Shown piece after piece: positions 7,440-16,748 of a DNA stretch of 33,352 nt (positions within the stretch are counted from its first letter, which is position 1; every line of letters begins with the position of its first letter). A program made the translations under genes and the position numbers. The notes beneath the pieces are model-generated. The model was not told the origin of the DNA. It ran no database searches and saw only the letters and a program-made list of their open reading frames with translations. Source of the stretch: Selenomonadaceae bacterium (GTDB taxonomy: Bacteria; Bacillota; Negativicutes; Selenomonadales; Selenomonadaceae). The stretch covers positions 1 through 33,352 of the forward strand of contig JAFQZB010000295.1 in NCBI GenBank assembly GCA_017406175.1, in the 5' to 3' direction.

Positions 7440-8351
7440 ATGATTTACACCGTAACTTTTAACCCAGCGATTGATTATATCATTCGGCTCGACAAGCTCA
7501 CCACCGGCGCGATTAACCGCGTGACTTATGAACAAGTTCTCGGCGGCGGCAAGGGCGTCAACGTTTCAATCGTGTTGGGCAACCTCGGACACAAGTCGAC
7601 GGCTACGGGATTCTTGGCGGGCTTCACGGGCGATGAAATTGTTCGCCAGCTGCGCGCCTTCAATGCCGCTGATGACTTCGTTAAACTCGATGACGGTTTC
7701 TCCCGCATTAACGTAAAAATCAAAGCGGACGTTGAGACGGAGATTAACGGTCAAGGTCCGAAGATTAGCGAGGCTAAGCGCGAAGAACTCTTCCAAATAC
7801 TCGGCAAGCTCGGCGAAGGCGATACGTTGATTCTTTCCGGCTCAATCCCCAACACCTTGCCCGATGACATGTACGAACAAACGCTCGGTCGCCTGCAAGG
7901 TAAAGGCATTCGGTTCGTCGTAGACGCGGAAAAGGGTCTTCTGCTCAAAGTCTTGAAGTTCAATCCGTGGCTTATCAAACCCAACAACCATGAACTCGGC
8001 GATATGTTCGGCGTCAAGCTCAAGACCGATGAGGAGATTGTTGAACACGCTAAGAAACTTCAGGACAAAGGCGCACGCAACGTCTTGATTTCAATGGCGG
8101 GCGACGGTGCAATCTTTGTTCCCGAAGGCGGCACGACTTACTTTAAATCCCCCGCCCCCAAAGGCAAGCTCGTCAATTCGGTTGGCGCGGGCGATTCAAT
8201 GGTTGCGGGCTTCGTCGCGGGCTACATTGAAAGCAATGGCGATTATGAGTGCGCCTTCAAAATGGGACTGTGCACCGGCTCGGCGTCGGCGTTCTCGGAA
8301 AATCTTGCCACGCGTCCTGAGGTAGAAGCTCTGCTTAAATCTCTCGAATAA
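7440..8351 (+). CDS. fruK: 1-phosphofructokinase (PfkB family)
   Basis: A 303-residue PfkB-family sugar kinase that phosphorylates fructose 1-phosphate to fructose 1,6-bisphosphate. It starts MIYTVTFNPAIDYII, carries the substrate loop GGGKGVNVS, the central LSGSIPNTLP and the C-terminal ATP and catalytic motif NSVGAGDSMVAGF with catalytic D252. Adjacent PTS fructose components make the 1-phosphofructokinase assignment much better than tagatose 6-phosphate kinase or ribokinase. The chosen ATG at 7440 has an AAGGGGG site about 10 bases upstream and matches where homologues begin. The first of two PTS genes follows after 36 bases in the same direction. Confidence 0.95.
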   Translation: MIYTVTFNPAIDYIIRLDKLTTGAINRVTYEQVLGGGKGVNVSIVLGNLGHKSTATGFLAGFTGDEIVRQLRAFNAADDFVKLDDGFSRINVKIKADVETEINGQGPKISEAKREELFQILGKLGEGDTLILSGSIPNTLPDDMYEQTLGRLQGKGIRFVVDAEKGLLLKVLKFNPWLIKPNNHELGDMFGVKLKTDEEIVEHAKKLQDKGARNVLISMAGDGAIFVPEGGTTYFKSPAPKGKLVNSVGAGDSMVAGFVAGYIESNGDYECAFKMGLCTGSASAFSENLATRPEVEALLKSLE

Positions 8352-8387
8352 TTACCCCTTGCCAAATTCGACAAAGGCGGTGTTCCA

Positions 8388-9266
8388 ATGAAAATCACAA
8401 ACTTTATCTCAAAGAAATCAATCGCGCTGAACGTGCACCCGACCGACAAGAACGAAGCTATCGACATGCTGATTGATTTGCTGATGACGGCGGGCACGAT
8501 AAAGGATAAGGCGACTGTCAAACGCGATGTTCTGAGGCGTGAGGCTCAAGGTTCGACGGGACTGGCGAACGGTTTAGCGACTCCACACGCGCAAAATAAT
8601 GCTGTCAAGCGTCCGGCAATCTCGATAATCACAGTGCCTGAAGGCGTCGACTTTCACTCACTGGACGAAAAACCGGCTCGGTTGCTGATTCTGTTCGCGG
8701 CACCCGAAAAGGCGGACGATACCGCAATGACTAATATGGGGCGACTGGCTGTCTTGCTAATGGACGACGAGTTCAAAGAAAATTTAATCAAGGCAAGCTC
8801 GCCCGCAGAAGTCATACAAATTATCGACCGCAAAGAGGCTGAACGCTCCAAGAATGAAACGCCCGAACCAGACGTTTCCGCGAACACTAAGATAATCGCA
8901 GTCACGGCTTGCCCAACGGGTATATCGTCTTCGTTCATGGCTCGCGAATCCCTTAAGCAGTGCGCCGAGAAAATGGGCTTGAGTATCCGCGTTGAGGTTC
9001 ACGGGGCGGCGGGCGTTTATCACGCATTAACCGACGAAGAGATTAAAAACGCGGATTACGTCATCATAGCGGCGAGCAAGAAAATCCCTATGAAACGTTT
9101 CGACGGCAAGATGATGATTCAAACGGCAGTCAATACCGGTATCCGCAAGCCCGAACAGCTCTTTAAGCGCATTGAGGCGGGGCAAGCTCAACCCTTCCAA
9201 GCCACAGAAGACGACGAGACTTTAGGCGAAAAGCTCTTCAACAAAATCAAAAGTATCTTCTCATAA
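8388..9266 (+). CDS. Free-standing PTS fructose EIIA-EIIB protein, no EIIC
   Basis: This 292-residue protein holds EIIA-Fru (residues 1-150), with phospho-accepting H67 in GLATPHAQN, and EIIB-Fru (about 167-265), with phospho-accepting C175 in TACPTGISSSFMA. Such domains relay phosphate from HPr to the sugar at the EIIC membrane channel. There is no EIIC; the C-terminus (ETLGEKLFNKIKSIFS) ends where the neighbouring complete protein passes from linker to membrane domain. This suggests a truncated duplicate of that gene. The usual AHT after the EIIB active site is SSS here, so specificity or partner may have shifted. It could feed phosphate to the downstream EIIC or regulate it. A weak AAAGGCGG site precedes the ATG. 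Confidence 0.92.
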   Translation: MKITNFISKKSIALNVHPTDKNEAIDMLIDLLMTAGTIKDKATVKRDVLRREAQGSTGLANGLATPHAQNNAVKRPAISIITVPEGVDFHSLDEKPARLLILFAAPEKADDTAMTNMGRLAVLLMDDEFKENLIKASSPAEVIQIIDRKEAERSKNETPEPDVSANTKIIAVTACPTGISSSFMARESLKQCAEKMGLSIRVEVHGAAGVYHALTDEEIKNADYVIIAASKKIPMKRFDGKMMIQTAVNTGIRKPEQLFKRIEAGQAQPFQATEDDETLGEKLFNKIKSIFS

Positions 9267-9267
9267 G

Positions 9268-9298
9268 TTAACAGTCGGCTAAGTCCGATTGATATAAC
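9268..9298 (+). promoter_or_regulatory. Possible internal promoter before fruA
   Basis: TTAACA (9268-9273), a long 19-base spacer and TATAAC (9293-9298) preceded by TGA, in the 92-base gap between the two PTS genes. The -10 is good but the spacing is unusual, so this is tentative. AAGGAGA precedes the fruA ATG. Confidence 0.4.
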
Positions 9299-9358
9299 CC
9301 GTCGGCTACGGTCGGCGGCAGAAATTATTCATTCATTAGTAGTAAGGAGAAGTGCACT

Positions 9359-11284
9359 ATGAGAGTTACAGATCTGCTCAAAAATGCGAGCATTGATCTC
9401 GGTGCCAAAGTCAAGGACAAACCCGATGCAATATCGCATTTGGTTGACTTGATGGAAAAGGGCGGCAACCTCAAGAACAAAGAACAGTACAAAAAAGATG
9501 TCTTTGCTCGTGAGGCGTCCGGCACCACAGGTCTAGGCGACGGCATAGCAACGCCGCACGCCAAATCAGCGGGCGTCAAGGCTCCGGGTCTGGCGGCGAT
9601 GACCATTCCCGACGGCATTGACTTTGAGTCAATGGACGGCAACCCCGCAAGATTATTCTTCGCAATCGCGGCACCCGACACCGGCGCAGACGAACACTTA
9701 CAGATTTTGTCTAAGCTCGCGACTATGGTTATGGATCCCGACTTCAAAGAGGCTCTGGTTAAGGCTAAGACTAAAGAAGAGTTCTTGAAGATCATCGACG
9801 ACAAGGAAGACGGCAAGTTCCAGGCTCCTGAAAGTGCAAGCGCGGCTCCGGCTCCTGTTGCCGACCATATCCAAATCCTAGCAGTCACGGCTTGCCCGAC
9901 GGGTATCGCGCACACGTTCATGGCGGCTGAAAGTCTCGAACAGCATGCTAAGAAACGCGGCATTTCAATCAAGGTCGAGACGAACGGCTCCGGCGGCGCA
10001 AAGAACGTTTTGACGGCTGACGAAATCGCTAAGGCAGACGGAATCATCGTTGCGGCTGATAAGAACGTCGCAATGGCTCGTTTCGACGGCAAGCACGTTG
10101 TCATCACCAAAGTCGCCGACGGTATCAACAAGGCTGACGAACTCATTGACAAGGCGCTTGGCGGCAATGCCCCGATTTATCACGCTAAAGCGGGCGAATC
10201 TGCTGGCGATGCTGGCGGTGGCGGCGGCGAAAATGAAAGCATCGGTCGTCAAGTCTACAAGCACCTGATGAACGGCGTATCGCATATGCTCCCGTTCGTT
10301 ATCGGCGGCGGTATCTTAATCGCGCTTGCCTTCTTGGTTGACGGTTTCTCTGTTGACTTGAACAGCTTGCCCGCTGAAGAGCGCGGAAAGTTCGGTTCGA
10401 TAACTCCAGTCGCCGCAACGTTCATGGGCATTGGCGGCGCGTCATTCGGATTCATGCTACCAGTTCTCGCAGGATTTATTGCTATGTCAATCGCTGACCG
10501 TCCTGGACTTGCGGCGGGCTTCGTCGGTGGTGCGCTCAGTGCCTCGAACGGCTCCGGCTTCTTAGGCGCGTTGCTCGCGGGTTTCCTTGCTGGTTTTATC
10601 GTCAACTGGCTCAAAAAGGCTCTCGGATTCCTCCCGCCCTCATTGGAAGGTACAAAGCCGATTCTCTTCTATCCCTTGCTCGGCGTCTTGATTATCGGTC
10701 TTATCTGCAACTTCGTTATTGGTCCTCCGGTCTCTGGTATCAACGAGGCTCTCAAGGATACTCTCGCTAACATGGATCCCAATGCTAAGCTCGTCATGGG
10801 TGCGGTTATCGGCGGCATGATGGCTGTTGATATGGGCGGTCCTTTGAACAAGGCGGCTTACGTTACTGGCGTCGGTCTCTTGGCTGACGGCAACTATTAC
10901 GTTATCGCGGCGGCTATGGCTGGCGGCATGGTTCCCCCGATTGCCATTGCCCTTGCTACGATTTTCTTCAAGAACAAGTTCACCAAGAGCGAACAGAAGA
11001 CTACCGCAACGAATATCATCATGGGATTATCGTTCATCACTGAAGGCGCGATACCGTTTGCGGCAGGCGACCCGCTCCACGTCATTCCAGCTTGCGTAGT
11101 CGGCTCGGCTATCGCGGGTGCTGGCGTCATGATGTTTGGTTGCACGCTCATGGCTCCTCACGGCGGAATATTCGTTGTCCCGACTATCGGCAACCCGATG
11201 ATGTATCTGGCGTCGATTATCGTTGGTTCGATTGTCGGTTGCGTGATTCTCGGCTTTATCCGCAAGCCTAGACCTCAAGACTGA
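9359..11284 (+). CDS. fruA: PTS fructose-specific EIIABC permease
   Basis: A 641-residue single-chain fructose transporter of the PTS. EIIA covers residues 1-150, with H67 in [14 protein letters not shown] about 170-270, with C179 in [21 protein letters not shown] about 295-640, with many membrane segments ([52 protein letters not shown]). A glycine-rich linker ([12 protein letters not shown]) joins EIIB and EIIC. It imports fructose and releases fructose 1-phosphate, which FruK then phosphorylates. The order kinase then transporter is a standard fructose operon except for the extra EIIAB gene between them. A hairpin follows the stop. Confidence 0.96.
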   Translation: MRVTDLLKNASIDLGAKVKDKPDAISHLVDLMEKGGNLKNKEQYKKDVFAREASGTTGLGDGIATPHAKSAGVKAPGLAAMTIPDGIDFESMDGNPARLFFAIAAPDTGADEHLQILSKLATMVMDPDFKEALVKAKTKEEFLKIIDDKEDGKFQAPESASAAPAPVADHIQILAVTACPTGIAHTFMAAESLEQHAKKRGISIKVETNGSGGAKNVLTADEIAKADGIIVAADKNVAMARFDGKHVVITKVADGINKADELIDKALGGNAPIYHAKAGESAGDAGGGGGENESIGRQVYKHLMNGVSHMLPFVIGGGILIALAFLVDGFSVDLNSLPAEERGKFGSITPVAATFMGIGGASFGFMLPVLAGFIAMSIADRPGLAAGFVGGALSASNGSGFLGALLAGFLAGFIVNWLKKALGFLPPSLEGTKPILFYPLLGVLIIGLICNFVIGPPVSGINEALKDTLANMDPNAKLVMGAVIGGMMAVDMGGPLNKAAYVTGVGLLADGNYYVIAAAMAGGMVPPIAIALATIFFKNKFTKSEQKTTATNIIMGLSFITEGAIPFAAGDPLHVIPACVVGSAIAGAGVMMFGCTLMAPHGGIFVVPTIGNPMMYLASIIVGSIVGCVILGFIRKPRPQD

Positions 11285-11306
11285 TAAACCAATTCTCGCA
11301 TAAAGG

Positions 11307-11339
11307 GAAGCGGCAGGCTCCAAAGTCTGTCGCTTCTTT
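11307..11339 (+). terminator. Hairpin after the fructose operon, probable terminator
   Basis: A 10-base-pair stem (11307-11316 with 11327-11336, one G-U pair) and a 10-base loop. The following U-tract is only TTT then GATT, so termination may be partial and uvrA could receive read-through. Confidence 0.55.
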
Positions 11340-11360
11340 GATTCTATGGAGGTAATGCTT

Positions 11361-13853
11361 TTGGATTCGATAAAGATTCGCGGCGCACGCGTCCACAACT
11401 TGAAAAACATCAGCGTTGAGATTCCCCGCGATAAGCTCGTAGTGATAACGGGCGTCTCTGGCTCTGGGAAGAGTTCGCTGGCGTTCGATACGATTTATGC
11501 TGAAGGTCAACGCCGTTATATGGAGTCGCTGTCTAGCTATGCGCGGCAATTCCTCGGCTTGCCCGATAAACCCGACGTCGAGTTGATTGAGGGCTTGAGT
11601 CCGGCGATTGCCATTAATCAAAAGACGACCAATAACAATCCGCGTTCGACAGTCGGAACCGTCACGGAGATTTATGATTACCTGCGCCTGCTCTTTGCTA
11701 GGATTGGTAAGCCGCATTGCCCGAAGTGCGGCAAGCCCGTCAAAAGTCAGAGCGTCGACCAAATCTTAGCGCAAATTCTTTCCTTGCCCGAAGGCACGCG
11801 GCTAACCTTGCTGGCTCCGATTGTCAATCAGCAGAAGGGCACGCACAAAAATATTTTCGACAAGCTGAGCAGTGCGGGCTTCGTGCGCGTGAAGGTCGAC
11901 GGCGAACTGCGCGAACTCGGCGAGACAATCTCCTTAGCCAAGACAAAGAAGCATTCGATTGAACTTGTCGTCGATAGGTTAGCTAATCGTTCGGGCGTGC
12001 GTTCGAGGCTTGCTGATTCGTTGGAGACTGCGCTAAAGTTCGGAGGCGGGATTGTCTTCGTGGAGACGGACGCGGGGCTTTTGACTTTCAGCGAAAAGAA
12101 TGCTTGCGTTGATTGCGGGATAAGCTTGCCCGACATCACGCCGCAACTTTTTTCCTTTAACAGTCCTAAGGGCGCGTGCCCGACGTGTAATGGTCTAGGA
12201 AAAGTTTTTGACGTTCGCGAATGGTCGACTATGTATGAATGGATGCTTGCCGTTCACGACTTCAAGACGACGGACTTGCCCGAAGACGCTTGCCCCGCCT
12301 GCCACGGTCACCGCCTCAAGCCCGAAGCCCTAAGCGTCACCGTCGGCGACAAGAATATTGCGCAAGTCGTCGATATGTCCGTTGACGCCTGCAGGACGTT
12401 CTTTAATGCCCTTGCCCTAGACGACACCGACAAGAAGATTTCCGCACAAGTCCTCAAGGAGATTAACTCGCGGCTGAAGTTCCTATGCGACGTGGGATTA
12501 GATTATCTTAGCTTGTCGAGGAAGTCGGCGACGCTCTCCGGCGGTGAATCTCAGCGAATCAGATTGGCGACGCAAATTGGCTCGGCGTTGACGGGCGTCC
12601 TTTACGTCCTAGATGAGCCGTCAATCGGTCTTCACCAGCACGACAACCAGAAACTGCTAGCGACGCTTAAAAGTCTTCGCGACTTGGGCAATACGTTAAT
12701 TGTTGTCGAACACGACGAGGAGACGATTAGGGCGGCTGATAACATTGTTGACATTGGACGCGGCGCGGGCAAGGCTGGCGGCTCCGTTATTGCGCAAGGG
12801 ACTGCCGATGAAATTGCCCGCGTCGAGAACTCTTTGACGGGCGACTACCTAAGCGGTAGGAAGATTATCCCTGTGCCCACGACGCGCCGGGACGTTTCAC
12901 AAACGCTGACATTCAACAACGCCTGCAAGAACAACCTTAAAAATATCTCCGTGAAGATTCCGCTTAGGGCGTTGACGCTGATAACGGGCGTCTCTGGTTC
13001 GGGCAAGTCGACGCTGGTCGAGGAAATCATTTATCCGCGCCTAAAGGAAATGGAGCTTGAAACCTTCGGCATAAGCAAGGTAACGATGATTGACCAAGAC
13101 CCGATAGGCAGGACGCCGCGTTCAAACATTGCGACTTATACGGGCGTAGCCGACCACATAAGGAAACTTTTTGCCGCGACGAACGGCGCGAAACTCCGAG
13201 GCTACAGGGCGGGGCGATTTAGCTTTAACGTCAAGGGCGGGCGTTGCGAGAGTTGCGGCGGCAATGGCGTCCTCAAAATCCCGATGAACTTCCTGCCCGA
13301 TGTCTACGTTACCTGCGACGTATGCAAGGGCGCGAGGTTCAATGCCGAGACTTTGGAAGTCACCTACAAGGGCAAGAATATTTCCGACGTGCTGAACATG
13401 CCCGTTGACGAGGCGTTAGCTTTCTTCGAGAACGTCCCGACGATTAAACGTATGCTACAAGTCCTCCACGACGTCGGCTTAGGTTATATCGAACTCGGAC
13501 AGCCCGCGAACACCTTCAGCGGCGGCGAGGCTCAACGCGTCAAGCTTGCCTACGAATTGGCGCGACCACTCGGCAGGGCGGCGAATATTTACATCATGGA
13601 CGAGCCGACGACCGGTTTGCACTTCGACGACGTTAAGAAGTTAATCGACGTGATTCAGCGGCTAGTCGAACGCGGCGACACCGTCATAATCATTGAACAC
13701 AATCTCGACGTGATTAAGTGCGCGGATTACATTATCGACCTTGGACCCGACGGCGGCTTGAAAGGCGGCGAAGTTGTAGCCTGTGGCACGCCTGAAGAAG
13801 TTGCCCGCGTCGAAGGCTCTTACACTGGTCAAGCACTGCAGAAGGTCTTATAA
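11361..13853 (+). CDS. uvrA: Excinuclease ABC subunit A, short form
   Basis: An 830-residue UvrA, the damage-recognising ATPase of nucleotide excision repair. Two ABC modules are present, each with Walker A ([18 protein letters not shown]), signature ([16 protein letters not shown]) and Walker B ([22 protein letters not shown]). The UvrB-binding domain follows the first CPKCGKP, and zinc-binding cysteine pairs are kept. The usual length is about 940. The missing stretch lies at residues about 281-308, where only some 28 residues join CNGLGKV to EDACPAC; in standard UvrA this holds the DNA-contacting insertion domain of about 110 residues. I chose the TTG at 11361: GGAGGT lies 7-8 bases upstream, and homologues begin xDSIxIRGAR. 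ATGs at 11346 and 11355 are placed badly. It could be a second UvrA paralogue. Confidence 0.94.
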   Translation: MDSIKIRGARVHNLKNISVEIPRDKLVVITGVSGSGKSSLAFDTIYAEGQRRYMESLSSYARQFLGLPDKPDVELIEGLSPAIAINQKTTNNNPRSTVGTVTEIYDYLRLLFARIGKPHCPKCGKPVKSQSVDQILAQILSLPEGTRLTLLAPIVNQQKGTHKNIFDKLSSAGFVRVKVDGELRELGETISLAKTKKHSIELVVDRLANRSGVRSRLADSLETALKFGGGIVFVETDAGLLTFSEKNACVDCGISLPDITPQLFSFNSPKGACPTCNGLGKVFDVREWSTMYEWMLAVHDFKTTDLPEDACPACHGHRLKPEALSVTVGDKNIAQVVDMSVDACRTFFNALALDDTDKKISAQVLKEINSRLKFLCDVGLDYLSLSRKSATLSGGESQRIRLATQIGSALTGVLYVLDEPSIGLHQHDNQKLLATLKSLRDLGNTLIVVEHDEETIRAADNIVDIGRGAGKAGGSVIAQGTADEIARVENSLTGDYLSGRKIIPVPTTRRDVSQTLTFNNACKNNLKNISVKIPLRALTLITGVSGSGKSTLVEEIIYPRLKEMELETFGISKVTMIDQDPIGRTPRSNIATYTGVADHIRKLFAATNGAKLRGYRAGRFSFNVKGGRCESCGGNGVLKIPMNFLPDVYVTCDVCKGARFNAETLEVTYKGKNISDVLNMPVDEALAFFENVPTIKRMLQVLHDVGLGYIELGQPANTFSGGEAQRVKLAYELARPLGRAANIYIMDEPTTGLHFDDVKKLIDVIQRLVERGDTVIIIEHNLDVIKCADYIIDLGPDGGLKGGEVVACGTPEEVARVEGSYTGQALQKVL

Positions 13854-13860
13854 AAAAATT

Positions 13861-13889
13861 TCCCCCTCCAAAGTCGGAAGGGGATTTTT
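13861..13889. terminator. Two-way terminator between uvrA and the cupin-ferritin gene
   Basis: A 9-base stem with one mismatch (13861-13869 with 13876-13884), a 6-base loop and TTTTT to the right. On the other strand the hairpin is followed by AAATTTTTTT, so it can end both the rightward uvrA transcript and the leftward operon. Confidence 0.85.
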
Positions 13890-13906
13890 CATTTGGTTAA
13901 GGAGTT

Positions 13907-14683
13907 TCAGAGCTGTTTAGCGAACCAATTCTGCTTGCCGATAAGGTCGACGAGCGCGAGCTGCTGTTCGGCCCAATACATGTCGCCTTCCTCGTCCTGA
14001 TAGTAATCCTTCAAGATGTCGTAAGTGGTCGGGTCGTCCTGCGCGGCGATGAGAATTTCCTTGAGCCACGCTAAGCCGTCCTTTGAAACCTGCAAATCGT
14101 GCTTGAGATACTCGACGGCGTCGCAGATAATCGGCGCACACTTTTTATCCTCAAGCTTGACTTCAACGCCCAAATCAATCAAGCGGTCAATGCACTTGAC
14201 GACGTAACCTCTTTCCTCGGCGGCGTGCTCCTCGTATTGCTTAGCTAGTTTGCTCAAGCATTGACTAGCGAAAAGCCGCGAATGAATCAAATGCCCGTCC
14301 GCCTGCTGAGCAAGCTCCGTTACAATCGTCTGCAAGCCCGCGATAACTTTGTTGTCCATTTTAATATCCTCTCCGTCAAGCGGGTCGTCCACGTAATCAA
14401 CCTCGGAATAGCCCGCGTGCAACGTGATTTGATGACGCAAGCCCGCCGGTATGAAATACGTTTCGCCCGCCGAATAAACTTTGCTCTCTCCGTCAGCCGT
14501 GAAGGTGCATGAGCCGCTAACGACAATCGTCCATTGGGCGGCGTGTGCGTGTTCAGGGAAGGCAACTTCCTTAGCCGCGCTGACGAAATAAACCGTGCCC
14601 GTCGACGTGTGGTCAACGTGAACCTCCAAACCGTCAATGCCATAGTCGCGGCTCGGAACCTTCTTGATTATGTCCGCAAACAT
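13907..14683 (-). CDS. Cupin domain fused to a bacterioferritin-like domain
   Basis: A 258-residue two-domain protein. Residues 30-100 are a cupin barrel: motif 1 with H45, H47 and Q50 (glutamine in place of the usual glutamate) and a perfect motif 2 (G73, P79, G81, H84). Residues 110-258 align by eye with bacterioferritin, including a start like its first helix and an end like DLIEKIGLENYLQ. Of the ferroxidase ligands, E51 and E127 equivalents are kept (E157, E231), but H54, E94 and H130 equivalents read Y160, S200 and D234. Iron oxidation in the ferritin way is therefore unlikely. It abuts the oxidoreductase gene directly (TAA then ATG). Function is unknown; a redox or metal-responsive role is inference. 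Confidence 0.8.
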   Translation of the reverse strand: MFADIIKKVPSRDYGIDGLEVHVDHTSTGTVYFVSAAKEVAFPEHAHAAQWTIVVSGSCTFTADGESKVYSAGETYFIPAGLRHQITLHAGYSEVDYVDDPLDGEDIKMDNKVIAGLQTIVTELAQQADGHLIHSRLFASQCLSKLAKQYEEHAAEERGYVVKCIDRLIDLGVEVKLEDKKCAPIICDAVEYLKHDLQVSKDGLAWLKEILIAAQDDPTTYDILKDYYQDEEGDMYWAEQQLALVDLIGKQNWFAKQL

Positions 14684-15244
14684 TTATAAAGCCCTCAAGC
14701 ACTCGACGACGTCCGCCGCGTGTTTCTTTGCTTTGTCAATCAGAGCCGCCTTTTGCTCGTCGGTGGTGACGCCGGGGACGCACATCATGCCGCAGCTATA
14801 GAAAATCTTCTTGCAGTCCATCTTAGCCATCTCCGCGAACTTCGCAACGGGGAAGGTCAGCTCTTCGACCGTGTGCCCGACGAAACCTTTAGCCGAAAAT
14901 CCCGCCTCAGGAACGCCCGTCGTCAACGAGATAAGGAAAGTCTTGCCAGTCAACGCCGTGCCCTGCGAACCATAAGCCCAGCCGTGCTCCATAACTTTAT
15001 CAATGTAAAGCTTGAGCAGACCCGGCACGCCGTACCAGTTCATCGGGTATTGGAAAATGATTACGTCCGCTTTCTCCAATGCCGCTTGCTCCGCCTTAAT
15101 GTCGAACTGATAATCCGGATAAAGTTCACAGAGCTTGCGAACCTCAGCCTGCGGACATTGCGCGGCGATTTCCTCCAAGATAGTTTTGTTGGCGACCGAC
15201 GCTTTCAAGTCGGGGTGCCCGCATACGATAACAACGTTTTTCAT
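14684..15244 (-). CDS. NAD(P)H oxidoreductase, KefF/MdaB-like flavodoxin fold
   Basis: A 186-residue flavodoxin-like quinone reductase. It opens with the FMN phosphate-binding region [17 protein letters not shown] and has the family stretch [21 protein letters not shown], then VMEHGWAYG and [13 protein letters not shown]. Members transfer two electrons from NAD(P)H through a flavin to quinones or similar electrophiles in the cytoplasm. A run of cysteines near residue 143-155 ([17 protein letters not shown]) is common in this subgroup. Its ATG overlaps the aldolase stop (ATGA) and its stop abuts the cupin-ferritin start, so the three genes form one operon. The natural substrate is not known. 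Confidence 0.9.
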   Translation of the reverse strand: MKNVVIVCGHPDLKASVANKTILEEIAAQCPQAEVRKLCELYPDYQFDIKAEQAALEKADVIIFQYPMNWYGVPGLLKLYIDKVMEHGWAYGSQGTALTGKTFLISLTTGVPEAGFSAKGFVGHTVEELTFPVAKFAEMAKMDCKKIFYSCGMMCVPGVTTDEQKAALIDKAKKHAADVVECLRAL

Positions 15245-16032
15245 TTCTCGATAGCCTCCTTGTAAGTGTTAAGGGTGTTGTCCGCCGCCGTCGTCAAAAA
15301 GGCAGTGTCGCCGCCGAGGACGATAAAGCTTATTCCCAAGTCGACGAAACGTTTAGCCTGTTCAGTGGTAAGGGCGATTGTGCCGACGGGCTTGCCGAGG
15401 GCGTGAATGCGTTTAATCATGTCGTCCATAGCCGCTTCAACTTCGGGGTGGAAAATGTTAATGCCGTGCCCCATGTCGACAGCCAAATCAATCGGACCAA
15501 GGAAGACTGCGCCGACGCCCGGAGTATTGGTTATGGCGTCGAGGTTTTCCCAGCCGCGAACGCTTTCAATCTGCGGCAGGATACAAATTTCGTCGACGTT
15601 GCGTTCCAAATAATCGGGGTGACGATTGAAACGCCCTGCGCGGACTGCAGACGCTCCGAAGCCGCGATTGCCTCTTGGGGCGTAGCTCGCCCAATACATG
15701 ATGTCTTCGGTCTCTTCGCCCGTCTCGACTTTGGGAATAATGATGTTTTGTATGCCGCCGTCGAGGAGCTGTTTGATAATGCCCGTGCCCGCCTGCGGAA
15801 TTCTAACAACGGGCGTCATGTCGTAAGCTGCGATTGCCCTGGCAATGTCCAAAATCGTCGTGACGGTGTGACCGCCGTGCTCGCCGTCGACGAACAGCCA
15901 ATCAAAGTTGCTCGTCGCTAAAATCTCCGCGACTTCCGCCGAAGTCGTCTCTTGCCCGACGCCGTATTGAAGCTTGCCCGCCTCGATGCCGTGCTTGAAC
16001 TTGTTGTACAGATAATCTTTGACCATTGGCAT
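15241..16032 (-). CDS. HpcH/HpaI family aldolase
   Basis: A 263-residue class II, metal-dependent aldolase. Visible family features are [14 protein letters not shown] with the catalytic acid and histidine region, [28 protein letters not shown], the metal-binding [14 protein letters not shown] and [11 protein letters not shown]. Relatives cleave 4-hydroxy-2-oxoheptanedioate or 2-dehydro-3-deoxyglucarate to pyruvate or a related oxoacid plus an aldehyde; the direction and substrate here are unknown. GGAGGCGA lies on the minus strand before the ATG at 16032. It is first in a three-gene operon and lies downstream of the TetR gene on the same strand. Pairing with a quinone reductase would fit reactive aldehyde or electrophile metabolism, an inference. 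Confidence 0.9.
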   Translation of the reverse strand: MPMVKDYLYNKFKHGIEAGKLQYGVGQETTSAEVAEILATSNFDWLFVDGEHGGHTVTTILDIARAIAAYDMTPVVRIPQAGTGIIKQLLDGGIQNIIIPKVETGEETEDIMYWASYAPRGNRGFGASAVRAGRFNRHPDYLERNVDEICILPQIESVRGWENLDAITNTPGVGAVFLGPIDLAVDMGHGINIFHPEVEAAMDDMIKRIHALGKPVGTIALTTEQAKRFVDLGISFIVLGGDTAFLTTAADNTLNTYKEAIEK

Positions 16033-16127
16033 TTATATCGCCTCCAAAATTTTTTATCAGTTTATAACGGCGGCGCGTCGAATTCAACTTTCAAAGCGTT
16101 GGATTAATTAATAAGCTTTACGGGACG
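16033..16127 (-). promoter_or_regulatory. Intergenic region upstream of the aldolase operon; possible operator
   Basis: On the minus strand a TTGAAT box is followed after only 15 bases by TATAAA, a weak promoter candidate. A perfect 10-base palindrome ATTAATTAAT lies at 16103-16112 and could be half of a TetR operator. Neither is strong enough to be sure. Confidence 0.35.
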
Positions 16128-16682
16128 TTAGATTTGTAAAAGCAGAGGCTTAAGCGGCTGTGGCATTGCCTCGACGAAAAACTTTGCCATATCTCGCGGC
16201 GGACATTCCCACTTGCCCAAAGCCCAATCGTTGACAAGCTCCGAGACCGCCCGCATAAAAAACTTAACGCAAAAGAAAATCGTCGGCGGCAACTCCTCCA
16301 GCCCATGCCGCGCCTTTATCCAGTCAGCCAGAAGGTTAATCGCGTGGTCGTTGGTTGCGTAGCGGAAGGAATTTTGCCCAACGGAATTCTTAAGCAAGTT
16401 CACGTAGAAGGCTTTGTCCTCCAAAATGATTTCCAACCAGCGGCAGATAACGTCCTCGATAGAATCAGTGCCGCCGAAATTTTTAAGCGACGCCTCGACT
16501 TTCTGATTGTAAATCCACGCCATCAGCTCGTACTTGTCGTGGAAGTGATTATAAAACGTCGGCGGAGTCAGCCCGCAATTTTTTGTCAGCTCCCTAATCG
16601 TGATTTTGTCTACGGCTTTGGTCTTCGACAGTTCCTTTAGGGATTCGGCGAGCAAAGCCTTTGTCGTTTGTCGTTCAATCAT
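16128..16682 (-). CDS. TetR/AcrR family transcriptional regulator
   Basis: A 184-residue TetR protein. The helix-turn-helix lies at about residues 25-48 (KITIRELTKNCGLTPPTFYN followed by HFHDKYEL), with the typical TFYNHFxxK signature. The C-terminal part resembles the DhaS-like group of TetR proteins, with several aromatic residues that could line a ligand pocket. An AGGGTGATTAA site precedes the ATG. It reads toward the aldolase operon, 95 bases away, and is cut off from pfkA by a terminator. It is the obvious candidate regulator of the aldolase, oxidoreductase and cupin-ferritin genes, but that is inferred from position only. Confidence 0.92.
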   Translation of the reverse strand: MIERQTTKALLAESLKELSKTKAVDKITIRELTKNCGLTPPTFYNHFHDKYELMAWIYNQKVEASLKNFGGTDSIEDVICRWLEIILEDKAFYVNLLKNSVGQNSFRYATNDHAINLLADWIKARHGLEELPPTIFFCVKFFMRAVSELVNDWALGKWECPPRDMAKFFVEAMPQPLKPLLLQI

Positions 16683-16695
16683 TTAATCACCCTGC

Positions 16696-16727
16696 AAAAA
16701 ATTATCCCTCCCGACAATCGAGAGGGA
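16696..16727 (-). terminator. Intrinsic terminator of pfkA
   Basis: On the minus strand a 10-base-pair stem with one G-U pair (16727-16718 with 16714-16705), a 3-base loop and a TAATTTTTT tail. It separates pfkA from the following tetR gene. Confidence 0.88.
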
Positions 16728-16748
16728 CTTTTCGTCAAGCAATAGATT

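Noticed and set aside
9267-9358. Possible riboswitch between the two PTS genes
   Set aside because: Only partial direct repeats of GTCGGCTA are seen, with no conserved aptamer core or paired stem that I recognise.
9325-10167. 280-codon minus-strand frame rich in Ala, Ser and Leu
   Set aside because: Opposite the EIIA and EIIB part of fruA; low-complexity composition and no domain. Shadow frame.
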